From assembly GCA_029876055.1 (NCBI GenBank), contig CM056875.1, forward strand, positions 4,923,001 through 4,987,000: a stretch of 64,000 nt of DNA, in the 5' to 3' direction. Of the stretch, positions 32,270 through 44,565 are shown piece by piece. The notes under the pieces were generated by a model. It ran no database searches and had not been told where the DNA came from. It worked only from the letters and a program-made list of their open reading frames with translations. The position numbers were made by a program, and so were the translations under genes. How positions within the stretch are numbered: position 1 is the stretch's first letter; each line of letters starts with the position of its first letter. Source of the DNA: Madurella fahalii (lineage: Eukaryota > Ascomycota > Sordariomycetes > Sordariales).

Positions 32270-33156
32270 TTAGAACCTCTTCCCCCACACCAATGACCCG
32301 CCCAACACCCGCCCCAGCACATAGCCCCCATACAAGCCACACAGAATCGTAACCGGCCACTTCTGCCACTCCCGGTCCCAGTCCAGCGGGATCGGGACGG
32401 CACCTAGCCACGCGCCAACAAGGCCTCCCACCAGCCCGCCAAAGGCCTCATCAAATGGCGCCGAGAAGCCCCCAACGACCGCCCACGCCGATCCATCGAC
32501 GCCGTGCACGTAAAAGAGCGGGAAGAGGGCCAGCACGGCGAGGTGTGCCGCGCAGAGGAGCGTGTGCGCGCCGTGGGTAAGAAAGGGCGCGCCGAAGAGG
32601 ACCATGACGGCGTAGAGGAAGGGGGTAACGAGGAGGGTCAGGATGAGCGAGAGGAAAGAGGTCTGTGAGGCATTTGTGTTAACAACATTCTAGATTAGCA
32701 TCCTAGTGGATGGGAGTAGAACAAGGAAAAAATGGCAAGACGGAAAGAAGGCGATAAACTCACAGCAATCACATTTGGCCCCGTGGCTCCCTCATTCCCA
32801 GCCCGCTTCTTCTCCCCCGGCCGGGGCTTCCGCGCAGTCTTTGCGCCCTGCGACCCGGCGACGGGCAGGCAGACAACGGCGTACGCCACCTGGAGGGCCG
32901 CCGCTAGCGGGAGGGTGGTGGACATTGCTGAGACGGGGTCGGCGACGAGGGCGCGGAAGCGTACGGCGAAGAGACCGGCTAGGAGGGCGGGGAAGGCGTG
33001 GCGCGCGCTTTGGGCAAGGGGGGTCTGCGTGATCTGGACTGGAACCAGTCTTGTTGTTTGCGGTGGTGCGGCGGCTTTTGCGGGCATTGTTTGTGCTTGA
33101 GCAGCGGTGCCCTTGGCTATTGTCGAGGACATTGTCACCGGGTCTACAAGGGGCAT
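32270..33156 (-). CDS. GPI11: GPI-anchor ethanolamine-phosphate transferase subunit, GPI11/PIG-F
   Basis: Two exons, 33156-32764 and 32662-32270, encode 261 residues, or 253 if translation starts at the in-frame ATG at 33132. The protein is very hydrophobic, with about six membrane segments. The PIG-F signature is in exon 2: TLLVTPFLYAVMVLFGAPFL, then FPLFYVHGVDGSAW and DREWQKWPVTILCGLYGGY. PIG-F/Gpi11 sits in the ER membrane and stabilises the GPI7- and GPI13-type transferases that add ethanolamine phosphate to GPI anchors. The N-terminal 45 residues are Ala/Gln/Thr-rich and poorly conserved. The intron (101 bases) is phase 0 and falls between a Lys/Arg-rich loop and the next helix. Confidence 0.88.
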
Positions 33157-33400
33157 TGGACGGGTGGCGAGCTAGGGGGTGGATGATTAGACATGGATGT
33201 GGTCGAAAGGAACGGGGATGATGTTTCTAAAAGTTGTTTCTCAATTGGAGATGGGAACATTGGAAGCTCGGCATTCTCGGTGCCCAACCCTAACCCTCGA
33301 ACATCCATCGGCTTTGATCTCTTTGAATGGCAGCTTCTCATTCACCTGAAGCACAATTTGAAGGAGATATCTGCATTGATCACCGTTGCCCCCGTCATTC

Positions 33401-34331
33401 TCACTTCGGCTCCTGCGCGGGGATGAGATTCCGCAGCGACAGATCATAGACCACATCCTCAACCTTCTTGACGGCATACTTGATCGAGTCGACCCGCTTC
33501 CGCAGGATGTCATTCTTGAGATTCAGCACCTGGAATCCGGCATGCAGGTCCTTGATGAATCCGCTGATTTGCACGGCCATGGCGTTGTCCCCAAGTGTTA
33601 CCGAGTTGACCGACAGCCGGCCGAGCTCGTCAATAACAGAGATCAGCCCCAGAAGGTACTCCTCGATGGTGATATGGAATGCATCGCGGTCCTTGAGGTT
33701 GACGGGGACTGCATGGCTGTTAGTCACTACACAAGGACACAGATCAAACGTGAGAAATTAGAAGTTACATACCGCCAAACACCCCTCCCACGTCCTCCAG
33801 CGTTAGCAGGTGGCCGACCTCGCCTGGCTTCGACTCGGTCGACATGCCGCCCAGCCAGGCGCACAGCAAAACCGTGGAGATGGCATCCTGAACCATGCGC
33901 GTCCACTTGTGATTGTACCTTTGGAAAGGGAAAGAAGGGGAGAAGAAGAAACCAATTATCAGCACGCCTGTCACATGGCGAGGCAAAAGTGCACGACTCA
34001 CTTGTAGTACGGATACTGTGATGCAAACGCAGACAACCTGCTAACCGTCTCGATCTCCTTCTTGATCCCGCCCTCGACCTGCTCTAGCAGGGCCGCATCT
34101 ATCCTCAGCTGTCAGTGAACGGAGGGTAATTAGACAATGGGCACGGGGTATAGATCACAAACATTTCGATCTCGGCGTCGAGTGTATCCGCGAGAGCACG
34201 CCTTGCGTAAAAGACACGTGCTGATTCAGGTCGTCAAGGATCTGGTCTAGTTCCTTCCGGACGCTGGTGTCCTCTTCGATCTTGGACTTGAGCTGGTCGA
34301 ACAGCGCGGGGTCAACCATGGGTGGCGCCAT
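33401..34331 (-). CDS. TSN: Translin (C3PO subunit)
   Basis: Exons 34331-34159, 34103-34002, 33918-33773 and 33708-33401 give 242 residues, close to the usual 230-240. The protein is all-helical. The diagnostic C-terminal block reads EEYLLGLISVIDELGRLSVN, then NLKNDILRKRVDSIKYAVKK and VEDVVYDLSLRNL, matching translin rather than TRAX. Translin and TRAX form the C3PO ribonuclease; in Neurospora this complex removes 5' leader fragments during tRNA processing. The first junction is the least certain. The frame is kept only by using a GTGATC donor at 34158 and a GAG acceptor at 34104, both weaker than usual, so a few residues around position 58 may be wrong. The other two introns are canonical. 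Confidence 0.87.
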
Positions 34332-35131
34332 CTTTGACAGGACGGGGTTGCTGCTGTTGATGTGAGCGGGGGTTGGGGTGTTGGTGCCCGCCCCGAACTG
34401 TGTAGATTTTGGGTCGAGCGCGTGGAGAATTTCCTAACTGCTTAGAGAGGATTTATTACGTAGGCAAGTAAATATTTGCGGGAACGGTTTGAATGACAGC
34501 AAACTTCTCTTGAGATTTACCGTACCTGAGACTAGTACGTAGTGGGAATCCGGTTATATAGTTATTTTACTAGAAGTGCCGTCTTCAATCGCAGGTTGGC
34601 TGCTGTTATCATTATTGAACTATCACCCCGCGGCAGCTCCCAACCCTAACCCTTCCTATGCTACGCGTCAGGGGGAGGGGGGAGGGGAAGACCTGGGCAG
34701 GGAGACTTGAAATGTATGCTCAAATAAGCCTAAGCTGATAATATCAGACTGCAAATTCCATTCTGTGTTTGCTTTCTGTTGACCACCCAAAAAAGAGCAT
34801 ACAAATAAACTATACAAACTCTTGTTATCAAAGGCGGAAAAAAAAGAAAAGAAAACAAGCAAAAAGCCTTCGTCGTCAGTTGCCCGACAAAACAGAAAAC
34901 ACACCGTAAACAAGCCATCGAAAACAAGTCATCAATCCATCGCCGTCAACATTGCCGCCACAAATTCCCCTTTGCCCAAGACATAATAACAAAGCTCATC
35001 CCTCATCATCCCGTCGTGAAAGTCGTCGACCGCATTAGTCCATCACTTCGTCCTTTAACGAAAGAGAAATCGCATTCGTCACTTGTCATGATCCCGTCAC
35101 ATCATCCCTTCTCCGTAGACTCGACTCAGAC
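34332..35131. other. Intergenic, no gene seen
   Basis: Translin promoter and 3' flank of the giant gene. The stretch 34740-35000 is AT-rich with A-runs and looks like a 3' UTR on the - strand. Short open frames here are not coding-like. Confidence 0.55.
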
Positions 35132-38100
35132 TCAACCACTCGAAGTACTAAAGAAGCGCTTGATGGCAGCCCGTAGACCGCTCTTCTCCTTCTGGAGCTC
35201 CTTCTCCCTCGCCTTCTCCCGCTTCTCCTGCCTCTTTGCCCGATGAGCCTGCGAGTCCGGATCGCCGCCGCTTGCCGACGATGAACCTGCCGTCATCGCC
35301 TCCTCGCCAACCGAAGTGGCAGAGTCCTTTGTCTTGTGCTTGGGCGACACGGCCTCCTCGTCAACTGAAGCAACCGGGTCCTTGGTCCTGTGCTTGGGTG
35401 GCGTCACCTCTTCGTCACGGGCTTTGCGGGCGTTACGGTCCTCCGACCTGCGCAGTCTGATGCTACGCGTTGTGCCGGACCGCCTAAGCTCAGGCTGCGA
35501 TGTCTTGGACGATGAGGGTGGGTGGGTCACAGCTTCCCTGGAGCCGAAGTTGGATTCAAGTACGCTCTCGCCGTTCTTCATGTCAAAGAACTTCTTGCTG
35601 GCCGTGGGGGTCGATGTCTCGGTTTTGGGCTCAATGCTTGCCCGGCTGTGGCGGCGCGAGCTGTGGTGATGATGGCGGTGCTCCGAGGGCCGTTCAGAAC
35701 GCTCACGAGGCACCGAGCGCTCCTTGTCTCTGTCAGTCTTCCCGGGCGAGGCCGGGGGTCCTTCGCTGGCCTTCTCAAGCTCGCGCGCACGGCGCCGCTC
35801 TTCCTTGCGCTTCTCATGAGCTGCCTGCTCCTCGGGTGTGCGGTGCCTCCGGGACTGCGGGCTGCTCGTGTGGTCCGAGAAACCGCTGTCTTGTCTGGTT
35901 GGAGTGCGCGGGGGCTCATCATCGCCACGGGAACGAGTCGACGTATGGCTGTCGGATCGGCTACGGTGGGAACGCCTCGAGCTCTCCTTGCTTCCGTCCC
36001 GGCTGTCACGGTGAGAACGATGGCGAGAAGAGTGGTAGATGTGGCGCCTGGCCTTGGCATCATCGATCTTGGCTCCTTCTTTGGGTTGGTCTTTGTCGTC
36101 TACAGAGAGGTCAGCAACAGGACTAGGAAGGTCTCCACCAAAGTCACTGGGTTTGGTCCTTCCTCGCTCTTGGTCCTTGGAGAATGGGTCCTGGGGAGAT
36201 GAGACGAGCATCTCGACATCCTTCCCTTTCCCTTTCGCGTCAGAATGCACTTCGGTGGAACCATGGACATTGGATCCCGGACTGGCACGTTTCGGACTTC
36301 CCGGGGGACTGAGGGCCTCAGCGGTGGCATAGATGACGACTGCGGCTGCAACCATTTCCTCAGCTTGCTTGATGGTGTTTCTCCGCTGTCGGCGCAGGCT
36401 GCGCATCCGGCTTAACTGCTGAGCCACAGGATCATTGAGGTCAGGAAGAACGAGACCAGGTGTGGGTACGCGGAAGTCAAGAACGATTTCTCCTTGGGTG
36501 GGTCCTGTTCCTTGAGTTGTCGGCCTTTGGGCAACCAGAGAGCCATCGTCAGTTATCGTTCCCTCGGGGCCAGCAGCAACATCAACAATAGCAGACCGCG
36601 CAGCAGATTCCTCACCATCCTTGGAAGAAGCTTTCTTCTTGTCTTTACGCCTCGCCGCTTCTTCTAGGGCTGGTGCGTCCTTCTCCACAACGTGGAAGGA
36701 CTCAGAGAGCGGGACAGTATTGTCCACAACCTGAGAAGATTCCATCGAGACCAGCTTGGCTTCCTCAGCCAGCCTGCTTTGCGATGGAGGTTCCTCGGGT
36801 TCGGCACGCCCTCCGGGAATCTCCTTGGAAGAGACGGGCTCCAAGGCTTGGGGTCTATCAAGCTTGGCCGCATAGTCCTCAAGGCGCTCTACCATCAACG
36901 GCGCACTGGACTCCCTATCAGGGTGATTATGCGCAACCAGGGCGGTAGCAGCTCCGGCAATGCCGACGACGCCTGCACCAACGGCAATTTCCTTTGCGTG
37001 CGAGCCATCGACGGCTGCAACGTCGCCATTGGCTTCCTTTGCCGCTTCCGGCAGGGAGAGAGACGTCTCAGTGGGCAGCGTAAGATTTGTCTCTGTTGGC
37101 AATGGGTACGTCGTCTGGGTCCCGAGAGAGAGGTTCGTGTCCCTAGGATCGTAATACGAGGCAGTGTCCTGGGCCGGACGTTCATCAACAGGACTCTGCT
37201 CGCCGGTTCTGTAGTCAACGCTGCACTCGACGGCACGGGGTGCCTGGACGGTGTCATCCTCGGCAACATCGCTCTTCGCGGAGGTCTTCTCATCAATGAC
37301 AGATGTCGCCGGGGGGCCATCGGTCTCGGAAGCGACAATCTCCTCCGAGGAAATCTCCGGCACTGTCGGAGGAACGACCTCATGGGCCAAAACAGAGGCC
37401 TGAACAATCGGTGAGCTTGCTCCTTTGCTAAGCTCGGCCTCGCTCTTGCCATCTGCCACTTGCGCATCAGCCGGGCTGTGCGACTCCTCGCTGAGCGGCG
37501 CGGTCTCAGCAGCGGCCGTCGTTTGCTCAACAACAGTCTCAGATTCTGGTGCTTGTTGCTCAAGGGCTGAAATGTCTTCAGCAGTCCGAGGGGCGGTTGC
37601 CTGCTCGTTGGGAGACTCGAGGACTTCAGATGTCACGATATTCTCGACGACCACCGGGTCCTCAGCTAGCTGACTGCTCTCGCTGCTTAGAATGACAACG
37701 GACTCATCAACCGCTGCCCCAGTGTCAGTTTTGTCATACTGCGGCGGCAGCTGTTCGTCGTGAACCTGCTGCAGAGATGCGATGGATTGGTCGACGACGA
37801 CGGGCTCCTCGACGAGCGCGGTCTCGGCCTGCTCGCTCCGCTCGCTGGCCTCAACCAAGACGAATTCTTCCGAGGCTGTATCCGTTGTAACTTTCTCAGC
37901 GTCAGAGGACGCGGTCTCGGTCGAGATCTGGACAGCCTCCTGTTCTGAGGCGTCCTCTGGTCCGCCAGCCTGAACCTGCTGAGGTTCAGTAGAGGCGCAC
38001 AGCTCGTCCGTCTCGGTGTCGGTAGGTACCTCAGGGAGAGAATCGGACTTCGTAGCAGGCTGGATAGCGACGGCAACCTCGTTCTCAGGTGCTGGCTCAT

Positions 38101-41100
38101 CCGATACCTCAACAGTGACAGCATCGGCAACCTCTACCACCTCGGAGGCACTCATGTTGTCGCTTGGTTTTCTGACGATCTCCGCCACACCCGTAATAGT
38201 TTCACTCTCGCAGGGCTTGGCCTCCAAGGTGCTGCCGGCTTCAGATGCCTCAATAGTTTCTTTACGCCCGACTAGAACATCTTCCTCGTAAACAGCTGTC
38301 TGAGGAACGATGGGCTCGGCGTTGGCATTGAGTGTCTCCGTGACGTTGGTCTCTTTGACAGTGGCCGGTTCTTGAGAGGTGACATGTTCGTCGACATTAA
38401 CGAGCTGCTCATCATCGACAGGCTTTCCAACGACGGCAGCGTTTTCGGCGTCAACAATCTCCCTAACGTTAGCAAGCTGAGCATCAGCGGCCTCGTCGGC
38501 CGTTGGTTGGACTTCGGCCATAGTCTCGGAAGTATCATCTGTCTTGGTATTCAATTCGACAACCTCGACTTCCTGCACGCTGCTAGCCTGCTCGACGTCG
38601 GCAACCTGCTCAACATGAGCTGGTTCTTCGGCCACAGAACACTCATCAGCGTCGGTGGGCTGCTCCGTGCCGATCTGCTCATCAGTGTTGATGGATTTCT
38701 CTGACTCAAGGGACTCCTCAGCCACAGCAGGCTCGGTGAAGCTCTCGGGCTCATTGACTGCGGCTTGCACCTCAGACTTGTCCTCATGGGATTGGGCAGG
38801 CTCCGGAACAGAAAGCTCATCAGCGACCTTCGACTCTTGGACAGCGTTTGCGACGTCGACGACGGGTTGGACTTCGACCTCGGCAGGCTCAGCAATGGAC
38901 TCCGACTTGTCGGCAGGATCGGATTCTGCGGCGAGCTGAGGAGTCTCGGCGGGGGTAGGTTCTTGGTGAGAGGGCGACTCATCTGCTACTTCAGCAGCGG
39001 GTTGCACAACCTCATCCAATACGCCCTCAGGCGGTTCTTCGACATTCTTAGCAACCGAAACCTGCTCTGCGGGCTGCGACACATCGTCGCTTGAAACTAA
39101 AGTCTCAACCGGGGCAGCATCCACCTTCGGCTCAGGTTCCTGACGGGTTTCCGGCTGCTCCTCCGAGACGGCAGGTTGCTCAACCACCGCAGCATCATCA
39201 GCAGAGGATGTATCGACCATGACAATCTCGGTGAGTTCAGGTGGTTGCATCTCGATATTGTCGACCGCGACTACATCAGCCGGCTCCGGAGCAGTTTCTC
39301 GCACGTTGTAGGATTCGGATTCCTCAACTGGGTTCTCAATAGTGGCATTGACTACGGTAGGCTCCTCAAGGATTAGGAGAGGCTCATCGTCGTTCGACCT
39401 AGCAACAGCAGTGTCGACAGAGTCGCTTTCCTCGGCAGTAGGAGTCTCCTTTTGGAGGCTTGACTCTTCGCGAGCTGGCAAGACTGACACAGTCGCGAAT
39501 TCGTCCTTGACCACTTCAGCGGGAACCTGCTCGTCCAATTGTACGGAGGCATCTGCGTCAGCAGCTCCAACAACAGGCAGTTCAGGAACGATCTCCGTGT
39601 TGACATCGGGGTCGAGTGACGCTGCCTTGCTGTCTGCCTCATTGACCTGGGCTGCGGCTGCTGATTCTTGCTCTTCAGCTAAGGCCTTCTCATTTTCTTG
39701 ATCCTTTACTTCGGAAGTAACAGCTTTCTCCTCAACGGCATCGACGGAAATGGGCTGTTCGGTCGAAGGAACCACAATCTCCAATTCATCAGCCGGCTGA
39801 GCAACATCCTCGCTGCTTTCTTGGGCGATGGTTGAGCTCAACTGGTTGGTCTCGGCACTAGATGCGCTGGGCTCTGGGAGCTTTGCATGCTGCTCGGTAG
39901 TTGAAGCGAGAGTCTCCTCAGCGCTGGTTGCCGTAGGAACTGGTGTCTCCTCGCTCGGCTTGTCCTGTTCTGTTGGGTTCTGAGCCGCCGTGAACACCGT
40001 TCCAGATTCAACCCGAGGTTGGTTGCCGCTGCTCTCTTGAGTGCGCTGTTCATCACTCTTCGTGTTGATAGCTCCGCTCTCGGGTGTGATCTCAGCCTCA
40101 AGCGGAATGGCCTCTGCGGTAGTTCCCTCAGACGCCATTTCTTCCTTCTTTGCCTCTATGACATCCTTTTCTCCGGCCGTATTACTGAGATTAAGTTGAT
40201 CAGGGGTATCGTTGTTGATTATAGCAGAAGTCGTTGCACATGCGTCCAGGGTATCGTGGGTATCTAGTTGTCGCGAGTCCAAGTCCGTATCCATGTCCGT
40301 TGGCTTTGAAATGCATTCTGAAACTTCCTCTCCTGCCATGCCACTGCCACCAGGGGTATCAAGCAATACTGGGTGTTCCTCACCTGTAGCCTGTTTCTCC
40401 ACTGCCTTCTGCTCGCCAGGGATCGGTCCAACCGTGTCTTTACTCTCGTCGCCCTCTTCCGCCGGCGTACCCTTGGCTTTCCCTTCGGGCGTGGGGGTTG
40501 GATCAGTCATTTCTGTGGATTTCTCATCCTGGGCCGGCGCAGGAGTAGCCGCTTTCTCGTCAACTTGCGTCTGCTGCTCCTCAAGTTGGCTAGCCTTTGT
40601 CTCATCGACAATAGCCTCCACGGCTGCGGCGGAGGGCTCATCCTTGGGAGCCTCGGGCTCAGACTGCGGCTCCGCCTGCACCTCCTCGGTGCTTTCAGCA
40701 ACCTCCACGCTGCTTCCAATCTCGGGTGCATCGACCTTAGGCTCCTCAACGGGTTCCGCCTCAACGTCGGCATCTGCCTTAATCCCTTCCACAGTCTCAG
40801 ATTTGGCATCCTCAGCCAATTCAAGCTTTGGCTTCTCAGCAGACTCTATCTTGTCGGCTTCGGACGTGTCGGCCTTGGCCTCTTCTGCCGCCTCAGACTT
40901 GGCCGCCTCAGCGGTTTCTGTTTTAACGTCCTCGGTAAGTTCAGCCTTGATTTCTTCGACTGGTTCAGGCTGAGCCTTTTCGCTTGGCTCGACCTTTGCA
41001 ACTTCGACGGGCTCAACCTTGGGCTCCTCAGTGAATGCAACATTGACGTCCTGCTCGGCCTCAAGTTCGGGTTGTGCCTCCGTCTCCGCGGGCTCTGCAC

Positions 41101-44100
41101 TGGATGCTTTTGCGGGCTCTTCCGGAGCTTCAAGCTTGGCTTCCCCAGTCTCGAGTCCCTCGATCTTGGATTCCGCAGTTTCAGTCTTGGATTCTTCAGC
41201 AGCCTCAGCCATAGCCTCCTCCGTGGCAGCTGCAGCTTTCGTTCCCTCCCTAGAGTCAACTTTAGTCTCCTCAGCGGCCTCGGTCTTGGATTCATCCGCA
41301 ATCTCAACCTTGGTTTCCTCTTCGAGCTCCTCGGGGGGTTCGACCTTGACGTGCTCGGCAGCTTCAGTTTCGACCTCCTTTGTAGGCTCTGCCTTAGCCT
41401 CCTCTATAGCCTCGACGTTGTTTTCTTCAGGGGGAGCAACTCCAGCTTCCTCCGCTGTCTCGGTACTGGGGGCCTCAACGGGTTCAGCTTTCGGGTCTGC
41501 AACAGGGTCGTCCTTGGATCCCGTGGGCTCAGCCTTGGATTCTTCAGCCTCGACCGATGGCTCTTCGGCAGGCTTGGCCTTGACTTCCTCACTAGGTTCT
41601 GCGTTGGGTTCTTCGGTAGGCTCCGGTTCAGGCTCCTCGGTGGATTTGGCCTCGGACTGCTCGATGGGCTCAGCCTTTAGCTCTACGGCAGCCCCAGTCT
41701 TAGCCCCCTCAACAGCCTCGGCCTTAGCCTCCTCAGCGGTCTCCGGATTAGTCTCTTCAGTGAGCTCATTATTGGCATCGGTGGGCTTGGCGTTTGGCTC
41801 TTCGGCGCGTTCATTTTTAGCTTCCTCAGCAGATTCGGCCTCAGGTTCCACGACGGACTCGGTATTTGGTTGTTCACAGGCTTCCGCCTTGGCTCCCTCG
41901 TTAGTCTCAGCCTTGATTTCCTCTACCGTCTCTGCCTTGCTTCCATCGGCAACGTCGACCTTGGCCTCGTCAACAGGCTCATCCTTCGCCTTGTCGGACT
42001 CAACAAGTGGCGGATCGGCAGGCTCAGCCTTGGTCTCCTCGGCAACCTCGGCCATGGTCCCCTCAGCGAGCTCTTCATTGGTTTCTTCGGCAGCCTCCAT
42101 CTTGGGCCCTTCCGCAGGTTCCGCCTGCTCCGCCTCAACCTCCTCTTTAGCCTGTTCTTCAGCCGGCGTTACCCCTTCTTTGGCCGTAGATGACTTTTCA
42201 ACAACCTCGGATACTTCAATGGGAGCTGGAGGACACTCTGCCTCCTCCACAGCGACCGGAGCAGACGTTTCAGTGGCCTCCTCCGGTTTTGTTTCTTGAG
42301 ACTCGACGAGAGCAGGCTCCTTGGGCTTATCTTCAGATGTGGGAGCTTCTTGCTCCGCAGCTGGGACAGCCTCGACCTCGGGCTGGCAAGGTTGCTCACC
42401 CTGCTGAACAGAGCTGCTTTCAGCGGGCTTATCAGCCTTGTCGCTCTCAGCATTGGCGTCGGCGGTGACCTGAGCATGTTAGAACACTGAGCTTCCTCGT
42501 TTAGATCGGGGTTCATTTTTACCTCAGCCGTGCTAGCGTCTTGCGAAGACTCGGTAACAATGGGTTCCCCACTCTTTGTCTCTTCCGCCTTCTCGGCCGT
42601 AGGCTCTGAAACAGTCTCGGCGGTGGTCTCGGCGGTGGTCTCGGCGGTCTCAACCGTCTGTGCAGATGCTGCTTCCTGAGCATCGTCTGACTCCTTAGAC
42701 TCGTCCGACTCAACCGCGGGCTGAACCTCAGCGACGGCCTCCTTGACCTCAGGGAGATCCTGAGAGGCGGCGCTCTCTTCGGCAGCGGGTGTTTCCCTAG
42801 TGACAATTAGTATTTCCTAGAAGCGGTGTATTAGCAGCGGCCAACTTACTCAGTGGTCGGCGTGTCATCTGCCTTGGGCGCCTTTACGGGTCCCGCGCCA
42901 TCCTGGGTAACACCATCACTCGTTTCGGTGGCGGCAGTGGGTTCCTCCTTCGAGTCCTCGCCCGACTTGGATGGAGCGGGTGGCTCCTCCTTCGCTTCGC
43001 AGCTGGGTTCGTCCTTGACCTCAAGAGCAGCTACAGGCTCCTCCTTAGCCTCAACAACAAGTACTTCCTCAGCTTCGGCGACGGGCTCAGCAACAGGTTC
43101 TTCCTTGGCCTCGACCTTGGTTTCGTCCTTGGCCTCGGTTGCGTCTTCGTTTTCTGCTGCCTTAGTTTCTTCGGTGGGTGCTACGACAGGAGTGCTCTCC
43201 GTCTCAACCGCTGAAGGCTCCTGGACCAGTTCAGGCTCCGAAATCGTCACCGATTTCTCCTTGTTATTCTCATCGTCATTGGTGGCCGCCTCCTTGCTGG
43301 CTACCTCCGGCTCGTTGACCGGCAACTCTTGGGTATCTTGCGGCTTTTCAACCTCTGCCTCGGGTTCAGCCTTAGGCTCGACCGCTTCATTGGTAGATGC
43401 CAACGGCTTCTGAGCCTCTCCCGCCTCAGCAGCGGCTTCCAGGCCGTCTTCAGAAGGCTTCTCAGACCCGGTAGCAGCCTCAATCTCGGCCTTGTTATCG
43501 AAAAGAGCCGGAGTTCCATCGCACTGCACCTCCGCAGCTGGCTCCTCTCTCACAGCGACGGGCTCAGCCTCGGTCGAGTTCGTCTCCTCTTGCTTTTGTG
43601 CCGGAGCAGGCTTTTCGACGGGAGCAGAACCAGCGTCCTCAGTGCTCTTTGTCTCTGCCGTTTCAGCAACCGCATTTTCGGAGCTCTCGGCAAGGGGGGC
43701 TTCGGCGTTCGAAGCCGATTCAGCGGGCTCTTCGGTGGCGTCAGTACCGTTGGTCTCCGTCGCTGGTTGTTCGGACTCGGTTTCAGTGGCGATGGCGGCA
43801 GTCACCGCAACAGCAGTCGCGGCAGCGGCAGCAGCCGGTGCATTGCTCTCCTCGACATTGGGTTGCTCCTCGCTAGGCTTCTCATCCTCGGCCTTGGTAG
43901 GTGATTTTGGCGTTGTTTTGTCCTTCTTGCCCTTGTTCTTCTTCTTGTTCTTCTTGCCGGTCTTGCCACCGGTTGACGCCTGGTCCTCGGGCTCCTCTTT
44001 GGGCTCGGGCTCAGGCGCGGGTTCGGGTTCAACGGCCTCCTCTACCGCTTTGGAAGTCTTTGCTGCCGCCTTCTTTGCCGCCTTCTTCTTGTTCTTCTTT

Positions 44101-44565
44101 GCGTTTTTGGAGAGAGGGGCTGTAGGTGGCATGGGAGTTGCTTCTACAGGGGCTTCCGCTTCCGGTTCCACTTCTTGCGGCTCGCCTTGCTCAACTTCAC
44201 CCTCACCCTGAGCTCCATTGTCTAGGCGGGCCCATCAGCAACCATGCTCATTCTATTGTTCACTGGCGCGACAATGGACGCGGCAACAAAACACTTACTC
44301 TCACGGTCTACCTCGGGCTCATTGTCATCGTCCGACTCCGAGGGCTGGAAGTACTTGACGTCTCCATACTTGGCTTCCTGCACAGAATTGAAGTCGGCAA
44401 ATTGTACTTGGTCATACTGGGTCTGGGACCAATGAAGGCCCGCCCGGGAGGGACAGAACTCGACATCTTCGCCTGGGATGCTCATACTTGTGGGACGTCA
44501 ACCTCTGCCTTGTCGGAGGGGATCTCGACTGTGAGGACCTGAGGGGTGCTCTTATTATCCTCCAT
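35132..44565 (-). CDS. Giant acidic low-complexity repeat protein (about 3,061 residues), unrecognised
   Basis: Exons 44565-44488, 44422-44299, 44221-42850, 42796-42523 and 42469-35132; the last is a single 7.3-kb open exon. The first 67 residues (TQYDQVQFADFNSVQEAKYG and neighbours) are the only ordinary sequence. Two Lys clusters follow (KNAKKNKKKAAKKAAAK, GKKNKKKNKGKKDK). Then comes a very long Glu/Ala/Pro/Val region made of loose 8-12-residue repeats of the type E-E-x-K-A-E-P, most regular at 40500-42250. A Gly/Ala hydrophobic segment (IAVGAGVVGIAGAATALVAH, about 36940-37000) interrupts it. The C terminus is basic, Ser/Arg-rich, with a charged helix (EEQAAHEKRKEERRRAREL) and a final amphipathic KSGLRAAIKRFF. 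It is probably a disordered tether or scaffold. Similar-looking fungal proteins are annotated involucrin-repeat, a class that includes the Woronin-body tether leashin; identity with leashin is not shown. Confidence 0.78.
40500..42250 (-). repeat. Densest degenerate Glu/Ala/Lys/Pro-coding repeat tract of the giant gene
   Basis: Successive short units of about 24-36 bases code for variants of A-E-E-x-K-A-E-P/A. The units differ in most codons, so this is an old, diverged tandem array rather than a fresh microsatellite. The antisense strand stays open over long stretches as a by-product of GAG/GCC codon use. Confidence 0.7.

Noticed and set aside
39342..44211. Long open frames on the + strand (for example 40373-41680, 41019-42299, 43492-44211) opposite the giant gene
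   Set aside because: They are the antisense image of GAG/GCC/AAG-rich repeats, giving Leu/Ser/Gly/Ala strings with no independent start context, splice signals or family features.
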